Made by a program: the position numbers and the translations under genes
In this document: positions 34,705 to 45,209 of the stretch, in pieces
Layout: every line of letters starts with the position of its first letter
Position numbering within the stretch: position 1 is the first letter of the stretch
Notes under the pieces: generated by a model
The model's database searches: none
Told to the model about the DNA's origin: nothing
The model's input: only the letters and a program-made list of their open reading frames with translations
Assembly: GCA_016932575.1 (NCBI GenBank)
Contig: JAFGCO010000063.1
Location: forward strand, 13,316 to 77,315
Source of the DNA: a bacterium
Lineage (GTDB): Bacteria > Zhuqueibacterota > QNDG01 > JAFGCO01
DNA length: 64,000 nucleotides
Direction of reading: 5' to 3'

Positions 34705-36885
34705 ATGGAGCGTAAGAAATATTTTGCGGGATTATTTGCTCTGATAATGTTTTTTACGGGATTTATCTTCTTTGCAAGAGCCGGATGGAAAGATAGCGTT
34801 CAGCCGGAGGAGCTCTTTGCCATGTCTCTCAGAGAGCTGATGGATGTAGAAATGGAAATTGTAACTGCAGGAAAAATCCCTGAGAAAATCGGAGAAGTAC
34901 CGGCCAGTGTTGTTCTGATCGAAAGGGAAGATATTGAAGCCACCGGTTTTCAAACTCTGGCCGATGTGTTGAGCCATATTCCCGGGCTTTTCCCCATTGA
35001 TGATTATTCCTATGACGGTGTCAATTTCGGAGTGCGGGGATTCTGGACCGGTGTTGTCAACCGCAATATTATTATTCTGGTAAACGGAGTCAATCAATTG
35101 TCGGATTACGGTGCCAATTTTCCCCTGAATAAAATCAATGTACCAGTGGAGGCCATTGACCGGATTGAAGTGATCCGGGGTCCAATGTCCGTGGTTTACG
35201 GTACAGGCGCGTTTTTCGGTGTGATCAATATAGTCACAAATGAAATCAATAAAGGCAATACTGTCAGTCTGTTTTCGGTTTCAGGCGGTTCGCAGGGTCA
35301 AAAAAAGGCGGTTTTGAGGATTTCGGATAAAATTGAAAGTTTTCAATATGTGGTCAATGCATCGATTTATCAAACAGAGGGTCCGGACGTTCCTTTTACA
35401 AAATTAATGAATCATCCAGAAAGTTTGGTGAATTATAATCTGTCAAAAGATCATACCACTCACAAACAACTGGAGAATGTTAAAAAATATTTCAATGTTT
35501 CCGGAAGATCGGATCAAATATTTTTTGATTTCAGTTTTGCTCAGACGGATAAAGAAATATATATGGTATATCCGTCCTATTCCGACGGATCACTGTTTAC
35601 TTCGACGGCTGTGAACATGGCTATCGGATATAAAAGACCATTTAATAAGTTCATTTCACTGAATTCAAGATTGAGTTATCATTATGCGCGGTATGGAGTT
35701 GACTGGAATTTTTTTATGGATCATTTTGATATGCAGCAATTCCTTGGAGAATCCGCATATGAGTTCGAATGCAATATCAATTATCATGCAAATGACAAAC
35801 TCGATATTACCACCGGCCTGCAATACCGCTCTTCTTTAGATATTGATAATACAGTGAGCGCTCCTTCCATAGGTGACCCGGGTATGTTGCATACGCGATT
35901 TTATCTATATGACGACTCGAAAATAATCACACGCGCTTTGTTTTCTCAAGCCAATTTCACACCAATCAGCCGGCTCAAAGTCGTTGGGGGACTCCGGTTG
36001 GAACAAATGCCGGATCACAGTATCGGATACAGCCTGGCCCCTTCAGAAGCCGGCCAGCCGGCTTCTGTCAGTCAGCTCAAATACAGCTATAATACATGGG
36101 AAGCCATTCCCAGAGCGGCAGTGCTTTACAATATCAATAAAAACAATATTGTCAAATTGTTGTATGGCGAAGCGATCAACCGGCCTTCATTCCAGCAGTA
36201 CATCGATAATTTCTTGGGCATTCAAAAAAGTCTCAAACCAGAAAAGATTAAAACCTATGAAATAAATTACATGGTATCGTTGTTCTCAGGTTTTACCGCA
36301 GGCATTAATATCTTCAGAAATGAAATGACGGACCTGCTCAGCCGTGATCAGGGTTTCAACCCAGGCTATTACTCCTTCTTTTCAAATGTGGGTAAAATGA
36401 GAACACATGGCACTGAAATCACAATTATCGCGGAATCCGTCGATAAAAAACTCAATGTTGAAGCCAGCATTACATATCAGCAAACCGAAGATCAACGACA
36501 GCCGGATATTGATGTGGCCTATTCGCCCAACTGGCTGGGATATCTCAAGGCCACGTACAAACCGATGGAAAATTATACATTCTCCCTGACTGCCCGATAT
36601 GTGGACCGCATGCTGCCGTACTGGGATTCAAGTCCGTTGGATACATCAAATTCTGAAAGTCCGCCTGTAGGCCGCATAGGAGATTCCGTCAAAGGGTATG
36701 TCAATGTGGGTGCGAATTTCCGTGTGGATCATTTATTGAATACGAAATGTTATTTGAATATTCGCGGTTCAAATCTTCTGAATACTGAGATCTATTATCC
36801 TACCTTTACAAACAACCGATGGGCAGATCGGGGGACTTTAGGAGAACCGCGAACATTTCTGGTTACGTTCGGAATACAATATTAA
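34705..36885 (+). CDS. TonB-dependent outer-membrane receptor
   Basis: ATG 34705 follows GGAGGGG by four bases. 726 residues with a signal peptide (YFAGLFALIMFFTGFIFFARA). A short LRELMDVEMEIVTAGK segment leads to the plug domain (VPASVVLIEREDIEATGFQT to IEVIRGPMSVVYGTGAFFGVINIVT), then a 22-strand-type barrel ending in TFGIQY with the terminal aromatic. Plugs of this type occur in receptors without a CarboxypepD domain. It follows the NRPS genes by 145 bp, so import or sensing of the peptide product is a natural hypothesis. Energy would come from the ExbBD-TonB operon at 58144. Confidence 0.92.
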   Translation: MERKKYFAGLFALIMFFTGFIFFARAGWKDSVQPEELFAMSLRELMDVEMEIVTAGKIPEKIGEVPASVVLIEREDIEATGFQTLADVLSHIPGLFPIDDYSYDGVNFGVRGFWTGVVNRNIIILVNGVNQLSDYGANFPLNKINVPVEAIDRIEVIRGPMSVVYGTGAFFGVINIVTNEINKGNTVSLFSVSGGSQGQKKAVLRISDKIESFQYVVNASIYQTEGPDVPFTKLMNHPESLVNYNLSKDHTTHKQLENVKKYFNVSGRSDQIFFDFSFAQTDKEIYMVYPSYSDGSLFTSTAVNMAIGYKRPFNKFISLNSRLSYHYARYGVDWNFFMDHFDMQQFLGESAYEFECNINYHANDKLDITTGLQYRSSLDIDNTVSAPSIGDPGMLHTRFYLYDDSKIITRALFSQANFTPISRLKVVGGLRLEQMPDHSIGYSLAPSEAGQPASVSQLKYSYNTWEAIPRAAVLYNINKNNIVKLLYGEAINRPSFQQYIDNFLGIQKSLKPEKIKTYEINYMVSLFSGFTAGINIFRNEMTDLLSRDQGFNPGYYSFFSNVGKMRTHGTEITIIAESVDKKLNVEASITYQQTEDQRQPDIDVAYSPNWLGYLKATYKPMENYTFSLTARYVDRMLPYWDSSPLDTSNSESPPVGRIGDSVKGYVNVGANFRVDHLLNTKCYLNIRGSNLLNTEIYYPTFTNNRWADRGTLGEPRTFLVTFGIQY

Positions 36886-36909
36886 TTATTAAATTAATAA
36901 TGAGAAGGG

Positions 36910-37488
36910 ATGAGCAGAAGATTTAATTACAAGTCACAAAGCAGAAAACGGGTGATTCTCTGCTTTTTGTTTATGCTGTTTGGTGAAATCATACCCGGTT
37001 TCTCACAGCCGAGTGAGTATTTGTTAAAAGCTGTTTTTATTGAGAAATTTACTCGTTTTATTGAATGGCCTGAGTGTCATCAATTGGAAGATTCCTCAAA
37101 ATCATTCATTATCGGCATTTTGGGTGAGAATCCTTTTGACGTGAATTTGGCAGCGCTGTATAAAAACCAGAAAATTAAAAATAAACCTGTTGAAATCCGG
37201 CATTTTAGGCAAGTTGACAATATACGTGGATGTGATTTGCTGTTTATCTCAAAGTCGGAAAAAAACCATATTCAGCAGATTGTGGATTATCTGGACGAAA
37301 AACCAGTACTGACAGTGGGTGATTCGGATGCTTTATCTGGAAAAGGTGTGATTATCAACATGTTTGTTTCTGATAACAAGATACGTTTTGAAATCGACGA
37401 GAGGGCGATGAACAGAGCAGGATTTCGTGTAAGTTATTTGTTGCTGAAAGAAGCGGTTATTGTCAATTCAAATCGAGACATGAGATGA
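36910..37488 (+). CDS. YfiR-family periplasmic protein
   Basis: 192 residues with a signal peptide ([18 protein letters not shown]). Family features: [19 protein letters not shown] at the mature N-terminus, [12 protein letters not shown], and the C-terminal [20 protein letters not shown] and [18 protein letters not shown]. YfiR-type proteins control membrane signalling partners from the periplasm; in Pseudomonas the partner is a diguanylate cyclase. Here the partner is probably the histidine kinase whose ATG overlaps this stop (ATGA). TonB receptor, YfiR and kinase as a trio is a recurring arrangement. Confidence 0.88.
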   Translation: MSRRFNYKSQSRKRVILCFLFMLFGEIIPGFSQPSEYLLKAVFIEKFTRFIEWPECHQLEDSSKSFIIGILGENPFDVNLAALYKNQKIKNKPVEIRHFRQVDNIRGCDLLFISKSEKNHIQQIVDYLDEKPVLTVGDSDALSGKGVIINMFVSDNKIRFEIDERAMNRAGFRVSYLLLKEAVIVNSNRDMR

Positions 37489-38828
37489 GAATTCTGCATA
37501 ATATCCCGATCAAGTATAAAATTGTGATTATCATTCTGTCCATTACCTTACTGGTTATTGGGTTGGGTTTTTACATCGGGATGTTTCATTATGAGCGGAA
37601 TTTAAAAACCGATCTGATTCATAATATGGAAGTGAATGCCAAGCTGATCGGGGAATATTGTGTCACACCTCTGGCATTTAATGATTCTAACGGCGCGGAA
37701 AGAGTGCTAAGTAAGCTTCAAGCCATTCCTTTTGTTGTTTACGGCGGAATATTTAATGAACAGGAAGACATATTTGCTTCCTATAAAAAATTGGAAGAAA
37801 TTACTGATCCTCCGTTTCCGGTGTACGGTAATAAACATATCTTTGACGGTCGTTATCTTCATGTGATTCAACCCATTGAATATGAAAATATATTATATGG
37901 TCATATTTATCTGGTCGGCTCGTTGGCTTCACTGAACAAAAAAATTCAAGAAGCAAAAACCTTTATGATTGCTCTTTTCGGTGTTTTAATCCTCTTTAGT
38001 TTTATCCTGGCGATCAAACTGCAAAATTTGATCTCTCAACCGATATTAAAGCTTGCGCAGGTTACTGAGCAGATCTCCAATGAAGCGGATTTATCCATGC
38101 GGGTCAAGAAAAAAGGATCCGATGAATTGGGGCTTCTTTATGACGGTTTTAATGCCATGATGGAACAGTTACATCAGCGGGAATTGGAGCGTGATCGAGC
38201 AGAGGAGGAGATTAAATCATCTTTGAGAGAGAAAGAGGTGATGCTCAAAGAAATTCATCATCGGGTAAAAAATAATTTACAGATAATTTCAAGCCTGCTC
38301 AGCCTTCAATCCAATCATGTTCATGATGATAATGCATTGGCCATGTTTATCGATTGCCAGAATCGTGTGCGATCCATGGCTCTTGTGCATGAGAAACTTT
38401 ATCATGCTCCCGATCTGGCCAGCATCAATTTTTCCGATTATGTTGAAACGCTGATTATGGGTCTGCAAACCACCTATCGTTCTGATTTTCACCGTATTCA
38501 ATTTGATATTGATATCATTGATGTCGCGCTGGCCATAGACCAGGCCGTACCATGCGGATTATTGATACATGAACTGGTGTCAAATTCAATCAAACATGCT
38601 TTCAATTCGCATGCTGAAGGGCTTATTCAAGTGAAGCTTCGCAAGAATGACAACGGCGATTTATGTTTGTCTGTCCGGGATAATGGAGAGGGGATTCCGG
38701 AGGATATGGATTTCAGGAATACGGATTCTCTGGGATTGCGATTGGCAGTTGTACTGGCGGAAAAACAGCTTAAAGGTTCCATTACATTGGATAGAACCAG
38801 CGGAACGGCGTTTTATATACATTTTTAA
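37485..38828 (+). CDS. Membrane sensor histidine kinase, HisKA_2 type
   Basis: 447 residues. TM1 is about 12-32, then a periplasmic CHASE8-like sensor ([20 protein letters not shown] to [10 protein letters not shown]), and TM2 about 160-180. A HAMP segment ([18 protein letters not shown]) is followed by a coiled coil and the HisKA_2 dimerisation helix [20 protein letters not shown] with phospho-acceptor His258/His259. The ATPase has [20 protein letters not shown] and DSLGLRL. Cytoplasmic output partner not in the window. It overlaps the convergent ccsBA gene by four bases at the stop codons. Confidence 0.92.
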   Translation: MRILHNIPIKYKIVIIILSITLLVIGLGFYIGMFHYERNLKTDLIHNMEVNAKLIGEYCVTPLAFNDSNGAERVLSKLQAIPFVVYGGIFNEQEDIFASYKKLEEITDPPFPVYGNKHIFDGRYLHVIQPIEYENILYGHIYLVGSLASLNKKIQEAKTFMIALFGVLILFSFILAIKLQNLISQPILKLAQVTEQISNEADLSMRVKKKGSDELGLLYDGFNAMMEQLHQRELERDRAEEEIKSSLREKEVMLKEIHHRVKNNLQIISSLLSLQSNHVHDDNALAMFIDCQNRVRSMALVHEKLYHAPDLASINFSDYVETLIMGLQTTYRSDFHRIQFDIDIIDVALAIDQAVPCGLLIHELVSNSIKHAFNSHAEGLIQVKLRKNDNGDLCLSVRDNGEGIPEDMDFRNTDSLGLRLAVVLAEKQLKGSITLDRTSGTAFYIHF

Positions 38829-41800
38829 AAATTCCATCCCTTTCTGACACGTACTGTCGCAGTAATACTCATTAGTAGCTGCAAACCCATAATGATATAA
38901 ATGACATTTGGCAGCGGTGATGCTTCACCTGCGGCATAAGAATGAATGCCGGACAAGTAGAAATTAACGCCAATATAGGTCATCAGAACGGTCCAGATAC
39001 CGAGTGTCGAACCAATATTTATTGAGAGAACTACGGATATTCCCGATATCAGTCTTAGATGCAGAATGATTGCATAAGTCAGAATCACGATCAATGTCCA
39101 GGTTTCTTTTGGATCCCAGCCCCAATAGCGTCCCCAGGATTCATTTGCCCATATCGCGCCCAGTAAATTTCCAATCGTGACCAATGTTAAGCCTATGATC
39201 ATCGATCGTTCATTGATCCAGGTCAGTCGCTGAATCAACCGAGTTGAATAATTGTTTTTTTCTGAAAAGCTGATCATTGTTAGGGTAAACATGCCCAGTA
39301 TGGCGGATAGACTGAAAAATCCGTAACTTGCGGTGATGACGGAAACATGTGTAAGCAGCCAGTGTGATTTTAAAACCGGTATGAGGTTGGTGATTCCGGG
39401 ATCGGCCCATGGCATATGTGCAGCCCTGAGAACACCACTCGAAAGAACAGCCGCCAAGGATATTGGAAACCGGCTATTTTTTAGAAAAATTACACCGGAA
39501 AACATGATGGTCCAGGTGATATAGATCATGGATTCATATTTATTGGTCCAAGGCGCGTGTGCTGAGGCAATCCATCTCAGGATAAGTCCTGTCGTTTGTA
39601 AACCGAATCCGATAAGCAACAATCCGGTCAGGATCTTACTGACGGTTTCGATGCGCCACTCCGGTTTTATTATGATGATGGTCATCCAAACAAACAAGAG
39701 TATGCCGGACCATAGAAAATACGGAGAGAGCCGTTGAAATATATTTATTTCATTGTAAAAAATTTCTACGTCACGCCTAAGAATCGAGGGCAGGATGGCT
39801 TTTCCGTGTTTCTGCTGGTAAATGTCAATTTTATTAAGCAGCTGATCCGCCATAGACCATTGGGACGATCTGATGGCTTGTTTATAGTCGTGGATCAGTG
39901 AACCGGTCAAAGGCTCCAGTCTTTCGTCTGTATCAGAAATCCATCGGTCCGGGTTTTTTGGCATGGGAAATAATCGAAATAGGCCGCCTGCTCTAATATA
40001 CTGAATTAACTTTAACTGATCTTGAGTCTTTAAAACTGCTTTGTCCAAATTTGACCGGGAATGCTTTGAAACTGATTCGGCACGGCGAACCCAATTTTCC
40101 AACAGGAATTTCCCATTTTTTGAATAAAAAACCGATGGCGGAGCGAATTTTGATTTTGAAGATATTCCCAACCGGTTATTGATTTCAGTATGCACCAGAG
40201 GTATCATGGGTAAATTTTGAATTGATTCAGGGTGGGTATATACGAAGAGAATCCATTGACTCGGGGACAGACTTAATGCTTGCTCCGGATGATCAAGATC
40301 CCTAAGCAATTCCTTCGCCATTGAATGAACAGGTTTCATGCGGCCTCGTTCATCCTGAACCATGAGTTTTGTAAATTGACCGGCATGGTGCGGATTGATG
40401 TAGAAATTGAAATCGACAGAATTTCGGGCATACAGATGATTAAGCGGGAACAGCAGAACAATCAATGTAAGCATAAAAACTGTACGAAGAAGGCATCCTA
40501 TTTTTTGAAATCGACTTTTTGGATTGAAGAGGTTGAGGAATAAACAGATCATCAGGATTGCATAACCGACATAGGTCATCGGCGTACCCGGATCCCTTGC
40601 TACAGAAAGAATGGAGCCTTTTTCGTCTTCATCATAAGACGTCTGGTAAAAACGGAATCCATGATATTTCAGTATATGATTCATATAGATACGGTAAGAC
40701 TTTTCAACTTCGGATTCAGAATCGATTATGGTAACCTGACTTTCATATGTAGAGGGCATTCGGGATCCGGGATATCGTTCGATGATGAAATCGTTTAATC
40801 GAAGCTGGAATGGCAATGTTGTGACTAGGGATCCGTAGGTGAAAGCAAATTCTGTCCCATCAATAATAATTTTCTCAGGCACCCCTTCCATGTCAGGTCC
40901 TCCGAAAAGGGTGACCTGATGCGTTTTTGATTTTCCCGAAATGTTCAGGATAATTGCGCTGTAAGATTCAGTACCCGAAAAATTATTTTCAACGGGCACA
41001 GCAGTAATCATGCCATGAGGAGTGTATGAATGCAATGCAAAGCGCACATTTTTCTGCTGAAACAGCAGTCCAGATTCCAGCATAGTCGATTGATTGACCG
41101 GAAGAAACATATGTTTTCTGTTTTTCATGTCGATCACGGAAAGTGCTTCGTTCGATCGGATTGTGGGCTGATTGTTTATTAAGGTTATAGAAATATATGT
41201 ATCTTGAAATGTCTTTGGTTCTTCAAATGCGAATAAAATTTGATCGATTTTTTCATGCTCTCCGGGGCGGAGATATAGCGGGACAGGCCGATCATCGTCC
41301 AAGCTGACTGTCAATGTGATCACAGGACCGCCTTGAAGGTTTTCGACAACATTCGGAACCGCTTTTGGCAGATATTGATTGAGATGAATATGCAGGGATT
41401 TAGATCCGGTTTTGATTGATTTTTGCCAGGGATTGTCAGTCATGGCAGAAAGCATGAGTGGAAAAGTATTTGTTTCTGTTTTATCACCCTTGGTTGCTTG
41501 AATGCTTAAATAGGCTTTATCTGATAGAAGCCTGCCTGTTGTTTCGCCTTCACGGAAATGCAGGAGTCCCCGGTATCCTGAATATCTTGTGATCGCGGCT
41601 CCGATCAGGATGAGTATAAATGCCGTATGAAATAATCCGATAAGCCATTTTTCCCTGCGCCATAATCGAAAACGGATGATGTTGGCAATAAGATTTGTTA
41701 ACAGGAACAGATACAGCACTTCCAGCCATCGGGAATTGTAAATCAGGGCACGGGCAGTTTGTGTATCATATGTATCTTCTATAAATGTGGCAGCTCCAAG

Positions 41801-41869
41801 TGCAACTGCATAAATTCCCGAGAGTATGATCATGAACTGCATCGAAAAGAAAAAACGGATTATTTTCAT
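38825..41869 (-). CDS. Fused ResB-CcsA cytochrome c maturation protein (CcsBA)
   Basis: 1014 residues, the usual size for the fused form. The N-terminal half is ResB-like: membrane helices around residues 5-110, then a large periplasmic domain with beta segments ([36 protein letters not shown]). The C-terminal third is CcsA-like with helices and the haem-handling motif [13 protein letters not shown] near residue 915, plus conserved His in HAPWTNKYE and [13 protein letters not shown]. It exports haem and ligates it to apocytochrome c (system II). No cytochrome gene is nearby. It probably shares a transcript with the ECF sigma gene 60 bp upstream. Confidence 0.9.
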   Translation of the reverse strand: MKIIRFFFSMQFMIILSGIYAVALGAATFIEDTYDTQTARALIYNSRWLEVLYLFLLTNLIANIIRFRLWRREKWLIGLFHTAFILILIGAAITRYSGYRGLLHFREGETTGRLLSDKAYLSIQATKGDKTETNTFPLMLSAMTDNPWQKSIKTGSKSLHIHLNQYLPKAVPNVVENLQGGPVITLTVSLDDDRPVPLYLRPGEHEKIDQILFAFEEPKTFQDTYISITLINNQPTIRSNEALSVIDMKNRKHMFLPVNQSTMLESGLLFQQKNVRFALHSYTPHGMITAVPVENNFSGTESYSAIILNISGKSKTHQVTLFGGPDMEGVPEKIIIDGTEFAFTYGSLVTTLPFQLRLNDFIIERYPGSRMPSTYESQVTIIDSESEVEKSYRIYMNHILKYHGFRFYQTSYDEDEKGSILSVARDPGTPMTYVGYAILMICLFLNLFNPKSRFQKIGCLLRTVFMLTLIVLLFPLNHLYARNSVDFNFYINPHHAGQFTKLMVQDERGRMKPVHSMAKELLRDLDHPEQALSLSPSQWILFVYTHPESIQNLPMIPLVHTEINNRLGISSKSKFAPPSVFYSKNGKFLLENWVRRAESVSKHSRSNLDKAVLKTQDQLKLIQYIRAGGLFRLFPMPKNPDRWISDTDERLEPLTGSLIHDYKQAIRSSQWSMADQLLNKIDIYQQKHGKAILPSILRRDVEIFYNEINIFQRLSPYFLWSGILLFVWMTIIIIKPEWRIETVSKILTGLLLIGFGLQTTGLILRWIASAHAPWTNKYESMIYITWTIMFSGVIFLKNSRFPISLAAVLSSGVLRAAHMPWADPGITNLIPVLKSHWLLTHVSVITASYGFFSLSAILGMFTLTMISFSEKNNYSTRLIQRLTWINERSMIIGLTLVTIGNLLGAIWANESWGRYWGWDPKETWTLIVILTYAIILHLRLISGISVVLSINIGSTLGIWTVLMTYIGVNFYLSGIHSYAAGEASPLPNVIYIIMGLQLLMSITATVRVRKGWNF

Positions 41870-41929
41870 AATGACTCGCAGTGATATTATACAGAATTAT
41901 ATTTTCAAATCATGATCCCCTGGCTGGTT

Positions 41930-42496
41930 CTATTCTTCCTGCAGACATCGCTTCAGCATTTCGCGGGCGCGAAAGATGCGTGCTTTAACAGTGCCCAGCG
42001 GGATTTTCATCATTTCACTGATCTCTTCGTAGGATCGTTCTTCCTTGTGCCTCAATATAATCACTTGTTTATATCTTTCAGGCAAGCACCCAATGGCCTC
42101 ATTGATCTGTTTTCGTTTTTCTGCAAATAGTATTTCCTTTTCAGGGCTGGTGGAATCGTCCCTGATTTCCTGCTGAACCTGACCTTCTTTGGTCTTGATA
42201 GGTTTGTCAAGGGGATAGGTTTTTAATTTCTTTTTCCGGATGGAATCGATGCAGTTGTTGAAGGCAATTTTATAAAGCCACGTGGAAAATGCGAATTGGT
42301 CATTATAACTGTCCAGTGCATTGAATGCTTTAATAAATGTTTCCTGGACAAGATCTTCAGTTTCCTCCCTGTTCTTGACCATCTGATATATCATGTTGTA
42401 TATACCGCGCTCGTATCGCTTGAGAAGAGCTTTATATGCTTTTTCATCGCCCTGTATGGCGCGTTTTATATTTTTCTGAATTTCTTCCGTTTGCAC
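41930..42496 (-). CDS. ECF-type RNA polymerase sigma factor
   Basis: 188 residues. Region 2: YNMIYQMVKNREETEDLVQE and FSTWLYKIAFNNCIDSIRK. Region 4: LPERYKQVIILRHKEERSYE with the helix-turn-helix EISEMMKIPLGTVKARIFRA. RpoE-like overall. No anti-sigma factor gene is adjacent, which is unusual. The gap to acpS holds a 17-bp near-palindrome that might be its own or another regulator's site. Confidence 0.92.
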   Translation of the reverse strand: MQTEEIQKNIKRAIQGDEKAYKALLKRYERGIYNMIYQMVKNREETEDLVQETFIKAFNALDSYNDQFAFSTWLYKIAFNNCIDSIRKKKLKTYPLDKPIKTKEGQVQQEIRDDSTSPEKEILFAEKRKQINEAIGCLPERYKQVIILRHKEERSYEEISEMMKIPLGTVKARIFRAREMLKRCLQEE

Positions 42497-42665
42497 AATG
42501 CGTCCTGAAATAAATTCAACTGGTTACCCTTTGATAATCAGATACAGGGATTCCTGAATGATTGATTTCGTAATAAATGATAATCTTTTGAAAATACAGG
42601 AAATTTATCCGGGAATCAAGAATTTTTTCTTGCAAATCGCATAAGAATTGATTTTATTGATTTAA

Positions 42666-42682
42666 ATGTCATTCAACGACAT
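42666..42682. promoter_or_regulatory. 17-bp near-palindrome between the ECF sigma and acpS genes
   Basis: ATGTCATTCAACGACAT; the outer five bases of each arm are exact complements and the core is nearly so. It sits in the shared upstream region of two divergent genes. Operator function is inference. Confidence 0.35.
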
Positions 42683-42742
42683 GTTTATATAAAGTGTTCC
42701 AGCTGGTTTTTTAATGATTTGATTTTTAACAGGTTACTTATT

Positions 42743-43114
42743 ATGATCCGTGGTGTTGGTGTTGATCTTGTCGAAAAATCAAGAGTCGAACGTGCATTAG
42801 AGCGTTTCGGAGACCGTTTTGCCCGCCGGGTTCTGACAGAACTGGAGTGGTCGCTTTGTCAAAACAAAGGGGATTCAACCGGATCTGTTGCGGCGCGAAT
42901 TGCTGCCAAAGAAGCAGTGTTTAAAGCGCTGGGAACTGGCTGGGCAAAAGGTGTTGGCTGGCATGATGTCGAGGTAGTCAATGACAGTCAGGGCAAACCT
43001 CTGATCCGGCTTTACGGTGAGGCAAGCCGGCGAGCCGACGGATTCAGATTGCATTTGTCGATTTCTCATGCACGGGAATCAGCCGTTGCATTTGCAGTCA
43101 TGGAGGAAGTTTAA
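42743..43114 (+). CDS. acpS: Holo-[acyl-carrier-protein] synthase
   Basis: ATG 42743 (MIRGVGVDLVEKSRVE) gives 123 residues, the normal size; the open frame back to 42719 starts with TTG and adds an unlikely extension. Motifs: GVGVDLVEKSRVERAL (magnesium-binding Asp), FARRVLT, ARIAAKEAVFKALGTG and LHLSISHARESAVAFAVME. It loads phosphopantetheine onto the fatty-acid ACP. It stands before nnr, a frequent pairing. Confidence 0.95.
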   Translation: MIRGVGVDLVEKSRVERALERFGDRFARRVLTELEWSLCQNKGDSTGSVAARIAAKEAVFKALGTGWAKGVGWHDVEVVNDSQGKPLIRLYGEASRRADGFRLHLSISHARESAVAFAVMEEV

Positions 43115-43168
43115 TTGGCGGCTGAAATATGTAATCGGTGATCGCGTGTTTGATTCAGGAGAATTCAT

Positions 43169-44716
43169 ATGGAAATGCTATTAACAACTGCAGAAATGCG
43201 GGAGATGGATCGGAAAACCATTGAGGAAGTTCATATTCCGGGACTCTTGCTGATGGAACATGCAGGAGCAGCTTTAGCTGAATGTGTTTTAGAGATTCTG
43301 GAAGAAACAGACGGACAACATGTGGGCGTTGTCTGCGGTAAAGGGAATAACGGGGGAGATGGGTTTGTAGCGGCAAGACTGCTTTTTACACAGGGATGGG
43401 CCGTATCAGTTTTTTTAGCTGGAAATCCGAAGGAGATCCGAGGAGACGCGTTGGTTAATTTTCAGGCACTGAAAGGTTTAGAGATTGATATATTTCCGTT
43501 AGAATCAAAAAAAGATCTGTCAAAGCTGCACCATCTGGATTTGGTGATCGATGCATTACTGGGTACTGGAATCAGCGGTGAAGTTACCGGCTTTATTGCG
43601 GAAATCATCGATACTTTGAACCAAATCGATGTGCCAGTCGTGTCTGTTGATGTACCGTCGGGTTTGCATTGTGATGACGGGCAAGTTTCAGGAGCATGTA
43701 TTGAGGCAGATGCCACCGTTACTTTTGGGCATCTGAAACGGGGCCTGGTTGTTCCGCCGGGGCGCGATCTTGCAGGAATTGTTGATGTTGCTGATATTGG
43801 GATTCCTTCCAGTGTTACTGATTCTGTTGATATTAAAACCTGGTTATTTGAATTGACTGATTGTTTGGAGAGTCTCCCCTCACGTCCAGCATCCGCACAT
43901 AAAGGCAATTTTGGCAAAGCAGCGGTTTTGGCTGGTTCGAGAGGTTTGACCGGTGCTGCTGCGTTGGCCTCATTGGCTGCACTAAAAGCGGGTGGCGGTC
44001 TTGTGGTTCTTGGCTGCCCGGTTGGTGTCAATGCTATTCTGGAAAGCAAACTCACTGAAGTGATGACACGGCCGCTTCCAGAAACCGAACAGGGCACTCT
44101 TTCATTGTCCGCAGAGGTTGAAGTTCAGCATTTACTGGATTGGTCGGATGTTCTGGCCATTGGTCCCGGTTTGTCGCAGGAAATGGAAACCCAGGCTTTG
44201 ATACGCAAGACCATTGTCGATTTTAAAAGGCCAGCAGTGGTGGATGCGGATGGATTAAACGCAATTGCCGGACATACTGATCTGTTCAAGGATTGTCAGT
44301 CGCCATTGATTATTACACCGCATCCAGGTGAACTGGCCCGTCTCACGGATGTTCATATTTCTGATATTGTCAGTAATCCTATTGAAGTTGCCAGGAAATG
44401 GTCGGTGGAATGGCAATGTGTGCTTGTTCTGAAAGGTGCTCCGACTGTAATAGGTCTTCCGGACGAACACGTGTATGTCAACAATTCCGGAAATTCTGGG
44501 ATGGCGACGGCAGGTTCGGGAGATGTGCTGACAGGCCTGATAGCCGGTTTGCTGGCACAGGGGTGTTCCGTTCGTGAGGCCAGTCTTTGCGGTGTATATT
44601 TACATGGACTGGCCGGAGATTTAGCAGCCGAGCATATTACAGGTCGAGCAATGGTTGCCGGAGATATCATTGCTGAAATCGGTGCGGCTTTTAAAAAGAT
44701 CGAGGCCTGTGTATGA
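43169..44716 (+). CDS. nnr: Bifunctional NAD(P)H-hydrate repair enzyme (epimerase/dehydratase)
   Basis: 515 residues, full length. The N-terminal YjeF epimerase domain (1-215) has GNNGGDGFVAARLL and VVSVDVPSGLHCDDGQVSG. The C-terminal ADP-dependent dehydratase (230-515) has KGNFGKAAVLAGSRGLTGAA, VDADGLNAI, ITPHPGELARL, LKGAPTVI and NSGMATAGSGDVLTGLIAGL. It repairs hydrated NADH and NADPH. Cotranscribed with acpS (54-bp gap) and overlapping the next gene (ATGA). Confidence 0.95.
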   Translation: MEMLLTTAEMREMDRKTIEEVHIPGLLLMEHAGAALAECVLEILEETDGQHVGVVCGKGNNGGDGFVAARLLFTQGWAVSVFLAGNPKEIRGDALVNFQALKGLEIDIFPLESKKDLSKLHHLDLVIDALLGTGISGEVTGFIAEIIDTLNQIDVPVVSVDVPSGLHCDDGQVSGACIEADATVTFGHLKRGLVVPPGRDLAGIVDVADIGIPSSVTDSVDIKTWLFELTDCLESLPSRPASAHKGNFGKAAVLAGSRGLTGAAALASLAALKAGGGLVVLGCPVGVNAILESKLTEVMTRPLPETEQGTLSLSAEVEVQHLLDWSDVLAIGPGLSQEMETQALIRKTIVDFKRPAVVDADGLNAIAGHTDLFKDCQSPLIITPHPGELARLTDVHISDIVSNPIEVARKWSVEWQCVLVLKGAPTVIGLPDEHVYVNNSGNSGMATAGSGDVLTGLIAGLLAQGCSVREASLCGVYLHGLAGDLAAEHITGRAMVAGDIIAEIGAAFKKIEACV

Positions 44717-45090
44717 AGCATTCCTTGGTTAGGATCTATGGACCAGCAGCCATGTATATGATCCTGATTTTTATTTTGTCTTCAATACCTTCGGTGAAAC
44801 CACCCGATCTGGGAATTAATGCTGAAGATAAAATTGCGCACGTGCTGGAATATGCAGTGCTGGGCACTTTGCTTGCCCGGACTGCTCATTTCAAATACCC
44901 TTTTTCTTTCCGGCTTTTTTTAATGATATTTTTCATTGGTGCGCTGTATGGAATCAGCGATGAAATCCATCAGGCGTTTGTTCCTAACCGGTTTTCTTCT
45001 CCATGGGATGCACTGGCTGACGCGGTGGGAGTATTCGTGGGGCAAGCGATATACTGGAAATGGAAAATGCGCCGTTCCAGTATGCAATAA
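44713..45090 (+). CDS. VanZ-family membrane protein
   Basis: 125 residues, four hydrophobic segments. VanZ features: SSIPSVKPPDLG, DKIAHVLEYAVLG, and GISDEIHQAFVPNRFSSPWD followed by ALADAVGVFVG. Start overlaps the nnr stop. VanZ proteins give low-level teicoplanin resistance in some hosts, but most members have no known role. Confidence 0.9.
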   Translation: MKHSLVRIYGPAAMYMILIFILSSIPSVKPPDLGINAEDKIAHVLEYAVLGTLLARTAHFKYPFSFRLFLMIFFIGALYGISDEIHQAFVPNRFSSPWDALADAVGVFVGQAIYWKWKMRRSSMQ

Positions 45091-45209
45091 TATATTTTCT
45101 TATTGACTTTTTTACTGCTTTTATTAATTTAATAAGTGCATTTTTGGATACGGTTATTCCAGGGATTATTTATGAAATTCGAATTATCTTACCAGTCAGG
45201 AGGAGAGTT

